Source: DATDMG01 sp036518955
GTDB taxonomy: Bacteria > Actinomycetota > Actinomycetes > Actinomycetales > Kineosporiaceae
Reading direction: 5' to 3'
NCBI GenBank assembly: GCA_036518955.1
Contig: DATDMG010000098.1
Coordinates: 1 to 8,008 of the forward strand
Length of the DNA: 8,008 bases
The position numbers and the translations under genes are program-made. Shown piece by piece: positions 6,054 through 8,008 of this stretch. The notes beneath the pieces were generated by a model that was not told where the DNA came from, did not search any database, and saw only the letters and a list, made by a program, of their open reading frames with translations. Numbering within the stretch: position 1 is the stretch's first letter; every line of letters begins with the position of its first letter.

Positions 6054-6452
6054 CTAGCCCGCGCCGATCCAGCCGCGACGCCGGCCGAGGGCGGAGAGCG
6101 ACCGGCGGATGGTGAGGATCTGCTCGCCCGTCAGTCCCGATTCGGCGTGCAGCAACAGCTCGGTCACCTCGCGCTGGAAGTCCGCCTCGGACAGGACGGC
6201 GGCCCGCTCCTCCAGGGGTGGGGCCGTCGCCGGCGACGGTGAGACGAGGTGGACCGACGACGCCTTGGGGCCCCGCTCGCCGACCTCGATCACGAACTCG
6301 ACCGTGGCGCCGGGCTTGATCAGGTACTTCTCGTCCAGGAGGTCGTTGGCATGCAGGAACACGTCTTCGCCGCCGCTCCTGGGCGAGATGAAGCCGTAGC
6401 CCTTGACGGGGTCGAATCTGATCACTTCGCCCTGTACCGCGTCCGTCTCCAT
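6054..6452 (-). CDS. Cold-shock domain protein with C-terminal helical extension
   Basis: The 132-residue product begins with a complete cold-shock domain (about 6-70) that binds single-stranded RNA or DNA. RNP1 is KGYGFI (17-22) and RNP2 is VFLHA (31-35), followed by GATVEFVIEVGERGPKA (48-64). Unlike the 65-70 aa CspA type, it has a Pro/Ala linker (71-83) and a predicted helical tail, with LSEADFQREVTELLLHAESG (87-106) and LTGEQILTIRRSLSALGRRRGW (107-128). Actinobacteria have such longer cold-shock proteins, including a mycobacterial one of about 135 aa. The tail may mediate protein contacts; that is inference. The ATG at 6452 has GAGGAGG 7 nt upstream, the strongest ribosome site in the window, and an untranslated leader of about 30 nt follows the candidate promoter. 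The PobA-like gene starts 49 bp downstream and may share its transcript. Confidence 0.93.
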   Translation of the reverse strand: METDAVQGEVIRFDPVKGYGFISPRSGGEDVFLHANDLLDEKYLIKPGATVEFVIEVGERGPKASSVHLVSPSPATAPPLEERAAVLSEADFQREVTELLLHAESGLTGEQILTIRRSLSALGRRRGWIGAG

Positions 6453-6459
6453 CGCAGCA

Positions 6460-6466
6460 CCTCCTC
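6460..6466 (-). promoter_or_regulatory. Strong ribosome binding site of the cold-shock gene
   Basis: GAGGAGG on the minus strand, 7 nt before ATG 6452, fixes the start. An upstream in-frame ORF extension of 42 codons lacks such a site. Confidence 0.85.
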
Positions 6467-6487
6467 GATCATTCACTGCTGACCCTG

Positions 6488-6517
6488 ACCCTAAGGACAC
6501 CGGCGGGGCGTCGTCGA
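6488..6517 (-). promoter_or_regulatory. Candidate housekeeping promoter of the cold-shock gene
   Basis: On the minus strand TCGACG (6512-6517, 4 of 6 to TTGACA) is followed after 18 nt by TAGGGT (6488-6493, fits TAnnnT). The transcript would start about 30 nt before the ATG. Confidence 0.4.
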
Positions 6518-6986
6518 GTCCGAGGGGCGCCGCGCACCCCCGGACGATGGTGGCGTCGGAGGCGGGCGTGGCGGCCACGGAGCGGCCGGCGGCGGTGGCG
6601 CAGGCGGCGGTGGGCGGCTGCGATCAGCCTTCGGGGACTCGAAGCCGTCGCGGCGCTTCCTGTTCGACGTGACGCGAGGCGAGCGACAGGCACCGCAGGC
6701 GGCGGGCTCGGCCGCCCGGAAGGCTGTGGAACACGCTGGGACGCCGGAACGTCCCGATACCGATACCTCCCACCGCGGGTTCTCCGCCGGGCGGGATGCT
6801 CGCGATGTCATCCCGGCCTCTCGACGCGGTCCCGACCCTGCCCTCGCTGCAGAGATCACGTTCGGGGTCGGGGCGAGGGCATGGGCGGTGAGACGGGTCT
6901 CCGGCGGCGCGTCGGGGGAGCGGCTCTCCCTCCCGACCCTTCGCTGGCTCCCGCGACCTCCGACACACCCGCCGCGTGGAAGCTGG

Positions 6987-7017
6987 TTGGACTGTACGCC
7001 GGGCGGTCGGCTAGTGT
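6987..7017 (+). promoter_or_regulatory. Candidate promoter of the tRNA array
   Basis: TTGGAC (6987-6992) and TAGTGT (7012-7017) are separated by 19 nt, and the -10 box ends 36 nt before the first tRNA. Both boxes are close to the housekeeping consensus, though the spacer is 2 nt longer than ideal. Confidence 0.5.
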
Positions 7018-7053
7018 TCAGAGCGCACCGGGACGGGTAACCGCTCCAGTCGT

Positions 7054-7126
7054 GCGGACGTGGCTCAGTTGGTAGAGCATCACCTTGCCAAGGTGAGGGT
7101 CGCGGGTTCGAATCCCGTCGTCCGCT
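7054..7126 (+). tRNA. tRNA-Gly (anticodon GCC)
   Basis: The 73-nt cloverleaf has acceptor arms GCGGACG and CGTCCGC, anticodon stem TCACC/GGTGA with loop TTGCCAA, and T-arm GCGGG-TTCGAAT-CCCGT with a closing mismatch. Discriminator base is T. The anticodon GCC reads GGC and GGT. CCA is not encoded. It is the first of three tRNAs in one probable transcript. Confidence 0.97.
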
Positions 7127-7159
7127 CGGAGGCCACCAACCTTCACGGTGGATCTTCGT

Positions 7160-7230
7160 GGTGGAGTGGCCGAGAGGCGAGGCAACGGCCTGCAAAGCCG
7201 TCTACACGGGTTCAAATCCCGTCTCCACCT
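7160..7230 (+). tRNA. tRNA-Cys (anticodon GCA)
   Basis: The 71-nt cloverleaf has acceptor arms GGTGGAG and CTCCACC, anticodon stem ACGGC/GCCGT with loop CTGCAAA, and T-arm ACGGG-TTCAAAT-CCCGT. The discriminator is T, as cysteinyl-tRNA synthetase requires. CCA is not encoded. The gap to tRNA-Gly is 33 nt and contains a small CCACC/GGTGG hairpin that may help processing. Confidence 0.97.
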
Positions 7231-7256
7231 CGTTGCACCACCAAGCGAGGAACCGA

Positions 7257-7331
7257 GGGCGATTAGCTCAGTGGGAGAGCGCTTCCTTGACACGGAAGAG
7301 GCCACTGGTTCAATCCCAGTATCGCCCACCA
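7257..7331 (+). tRNA. tRNA-Val (anticodon GAC)
   Basis: The acceptor arms GGGCGAT and ATCGCCC, anticodon stem CTTCC/GGAAG with loop TTGACAC, and T-arm ACTGG-TTCAATC-CCAGT form a complete tRNA. The body ends at A73 (7328) and CCA is encoded at 7329-7331, unlike the two upstream tRNAs. It is followed 15 nt later by the array terminator. The 3' end of such a tRNA is a typical integrase target, but no second copy of it is visible in the window. Confidence 0.97.
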
Positions 7332-7346
7332 CATCACTGCAGGTCA

Positions 7347-7388
7347 GAGCCCCTTCCCCGATCTGGGGACGGGGCTCGTTCGTTTCTA
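7347..7388 (+). terminator. Intrinsic terminator of the tRNA array
   Basis: GAGCCCC (7347-7353) pairs with GGGGCTC (7371-7377), enclosing an inner CCCC/GGGG stem around GATCT. A T-rich run GTTCGTTTCT follows at 7378-7387. This is the clearest rho-independent terminator in the window. Confidence 0.88.
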
Positions 7389-7594
7389 GGGCTCGGTCGG
7401 GAGAATCCTGGGAGACGATCTTTCGGGCGCGGGAACCGTAGGCCCTGCCCAGGACCCGGTTCTTGGGTCAGTGGCGTCCCGCATTCATCCGTAGGGCTGG
7501 CTCCGCTCGAGCGCACCGGACCCGGGGGACATCCCTCGATCATTCGATGAGGATGGTTGGCACCCGCTACGTTAGGTGATCACACTGGTCCGGT

Positions 7595-7599
7595 GGAGG
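7595..7599 (+). promoter_or_regulatory. Ribosome binding site of the TRYPCO2 gene
   Basis: GGAGG lies 9 nt before GTG 7609 and decides the start against GTG codons at 7576 and 7603, which lack correctly spaced sites. Confidence 0.7.
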
Positions 7600-7608
7600 T
7601 GGGTGCCT

Positions 7609-7938
7609 GTGGAGATCGAGCTGGCGGACGCGGTCGCCGCTCTACGCGATGAGCTGCTGGAGGCGGCGGCCCGGGGGGCTGGTGCCGACATCGCGTTCGT
7701 GGTGGGGCCGGTCGAGATGGAGTTCGCCGTCGAGCTGCGGGCGGACGCCAAGGCCAAGGCCGGATTCAAGGCGTGGGTGCTCGCCTCCGCCGAGGTTGAG
7801 GCTGGGGCGGGGAGGACGAGCGTCCACCGGGTGAAGGTCGCGCTGACCCCGAAGCAGGCCGGCGGCGGGGACCTGCTGATCTCCGGAGCGTCCGGTCGGA
7901 CGCTGACATCGGGTGATCCCGGGCATGTCGGGCGCTGA
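7609..7938 (+). CDS. Trypsin-co-occurring domain 2 (TRYPCO2) family protein
   Basis: The 109-residue product matches the pattern I know for TRYPCO2 proteins. It has an N-terminal helix IELADAVAALRDELLEAAARG (3-23), then ADIAFVVGPVEMEFAVEL (26-43), a core AGFKAWVLASAEVE (51-64), the HRVKVALTP strand (73-81) and GGGDLLISG (85-93). The N-terminal helix followed by a GPVE(M/L)EF beta hairpin is the strongest signature. The tail after 94 is polar and probably disordered. TRYPCO domains were defined by comparative genomics as partners of trypsin-like proteases and effector-associated domains in predicted conflict systems; their biochemistry is unknown. No signal peptide or membrane helix is present, so it should be cytosolic. 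GTG 7609 is preferred because of GGAGG 9 nt upstream. The next gene starts 36 bp downstream on the same strand, so a two-gene transcript is likely. Confidence 0.82.
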   Translation: MEIELADAVAALRDELLEAAARGAGADIAFVVGPVEMEFAVELRADAKAKAGFKAWVLASAEVEAGAGRTSVHRVKVALTPKQAGGGDLLISGASGRTLTSGDPGHVGR

Positions 7939-7974
7939 CGGCCAGGGCTGTTGATCGTGCGGGGAGCGTAGAAA

Positions 7975-8008
7975 ATGGACGCCGGCCGGCTCGTCGCGGT
8001 GCAGGCTC
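7975..8008 (+). CDS. 5' end of a further gene, possibly a trypsin-like protease
   Basis: An ATG at 7975 has GGGGAG 8 nt upstream and opens a frame MDAGRLVAVQA that runs off the window after 11 codons. It follows the TRYPCO2 gene by 36 bp on the same strand, as expected for an operon. TRYPCO2 genes often neighbour trypsin-like serine protease genes, and short starts of the MDxxRVxxV kind are familiar from that group. That identity rests on context and 11 residues, so it is inference only. Confidence 0.55.
   Translation, partial: MDAGRLVAVQA

Larger units (their letters stand above)
6453..7053. other. Roughly 600-bp region without a convincing gene
   Basis: Apart from the cold-shock promoter at the left end and the tRNA promoter at the right end, I see no supported gene. 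Several short frames exist on both strands, but their products are Arg/Pro/Ser-rich and end or start without ribosome sites. An 8-bp inverted repeat GCCCTCGC (6840-6847) with GCGAGGGC (6873-6880) interleaves with CCGACCC (6833-6839) and GGGTCGG (6865-6871). This could be RNA structure or chance in GC-rich DNA. It could also hold decayed coding sequence. Confidence 0.5.

Noticed and set aside
7081..7331. CRISPR-like or repeated spacing among the three tRNA T-arms (GGTTC-AAT-CCC)
   Set aside because: The repeated GGTTC/AATCCC segments are conserved T-arms, not CRISPR repeats.
7018..7550. Short frames running through the tRNA genes on both strands
   Set aside because: The three tRNAs are complete cloverleaves with a terminator. 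The peptides, including MAQLVEHHLAKVRVAGSNPVVRS-type ones, are well-known spurious translations of tRNA genes.
7572..7926. Minus-strand frames opposite the TRYPCO2 gene
   Set aside because: They are Ala/Ser/Arg-rich shadows without ribosome sites. The plus-strand frame has a ribosome site and a family pattern.

Overview
The window is GC-rich chromosomal DNA (roughly 70% or more by eye), with strong G/C preference at third codon positions, frequent GTG starts and Gly-Cys-Val tRNA order. Together these point to a high-GC actinobacterium (Actinomycetota). Acyl-CoA thioesterase II, FrnE-type DsbA and a cold-shock protein with a C-terminal helical tail fit that group. I cannot name the genus from the sequence alone.

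Layout, left to right. Positions 29-6452 hold seven protein genes, all on the minus strand except one lipoprotein gene. They are a TesB-type acyl-CoA thioesterase (29-979); a multi-pass membrane protein of the CtaA/COX15 heme A synthase family that lacks most heme-ligand histidines (1294-2241); a FrnE/DsbA-family thiol oxidoreductase (2436-3086); a small YtxH-like membrane protein (3349-3684); a plus-strand repeat-rich lipoprotein (4016-4684); a PobA-like FAD aromatic hydroxylase (4796-6004); and a cold-shock protein (6054-6452). Most are separated by 110-330 bp and look like single-gene units. The exception is the cold-shock/PobA-like pair, which is 49 bp apart on the same strand and could be co-transcribed. 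A roughly 600-bp gap without a convincing gene follows.

Positions 7054-7331 carry three tRNA genes on the plus strand, Gly(GCC), Cys(GCA) and Val(GAC). A plausible promoter precedes them and a strong intrinsic terminator follows. After the array the content changes. A small gene (7609-7938) encodes a protein I recognise as a trypsin-co-occurring domain 2 (TRYPCO2) protein, and the first 11 codons of a further gene (from 7975) run off the window. TRYPCO domains were defined by their linkage to trypsin-like proteases and effector-associated domains in predicted prokaryotic conflict/immune systems. The right edge may therefore be the start of such a system next to a tRNA array, a common site for accessory DNA. 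Only its first piece is visible.

The most interesting items are the TRYPCO2 gene with its truncated partner, the CtaA-like protein with three of four heme histidines replaced, the PobA-like enzyme that keeps the flavin and NAD(P)H machinery but has lost the two tyrosines that activate 4-hydroxybenzoate, and a stress-sigma-like promoter in front of the YtxH-like gene.
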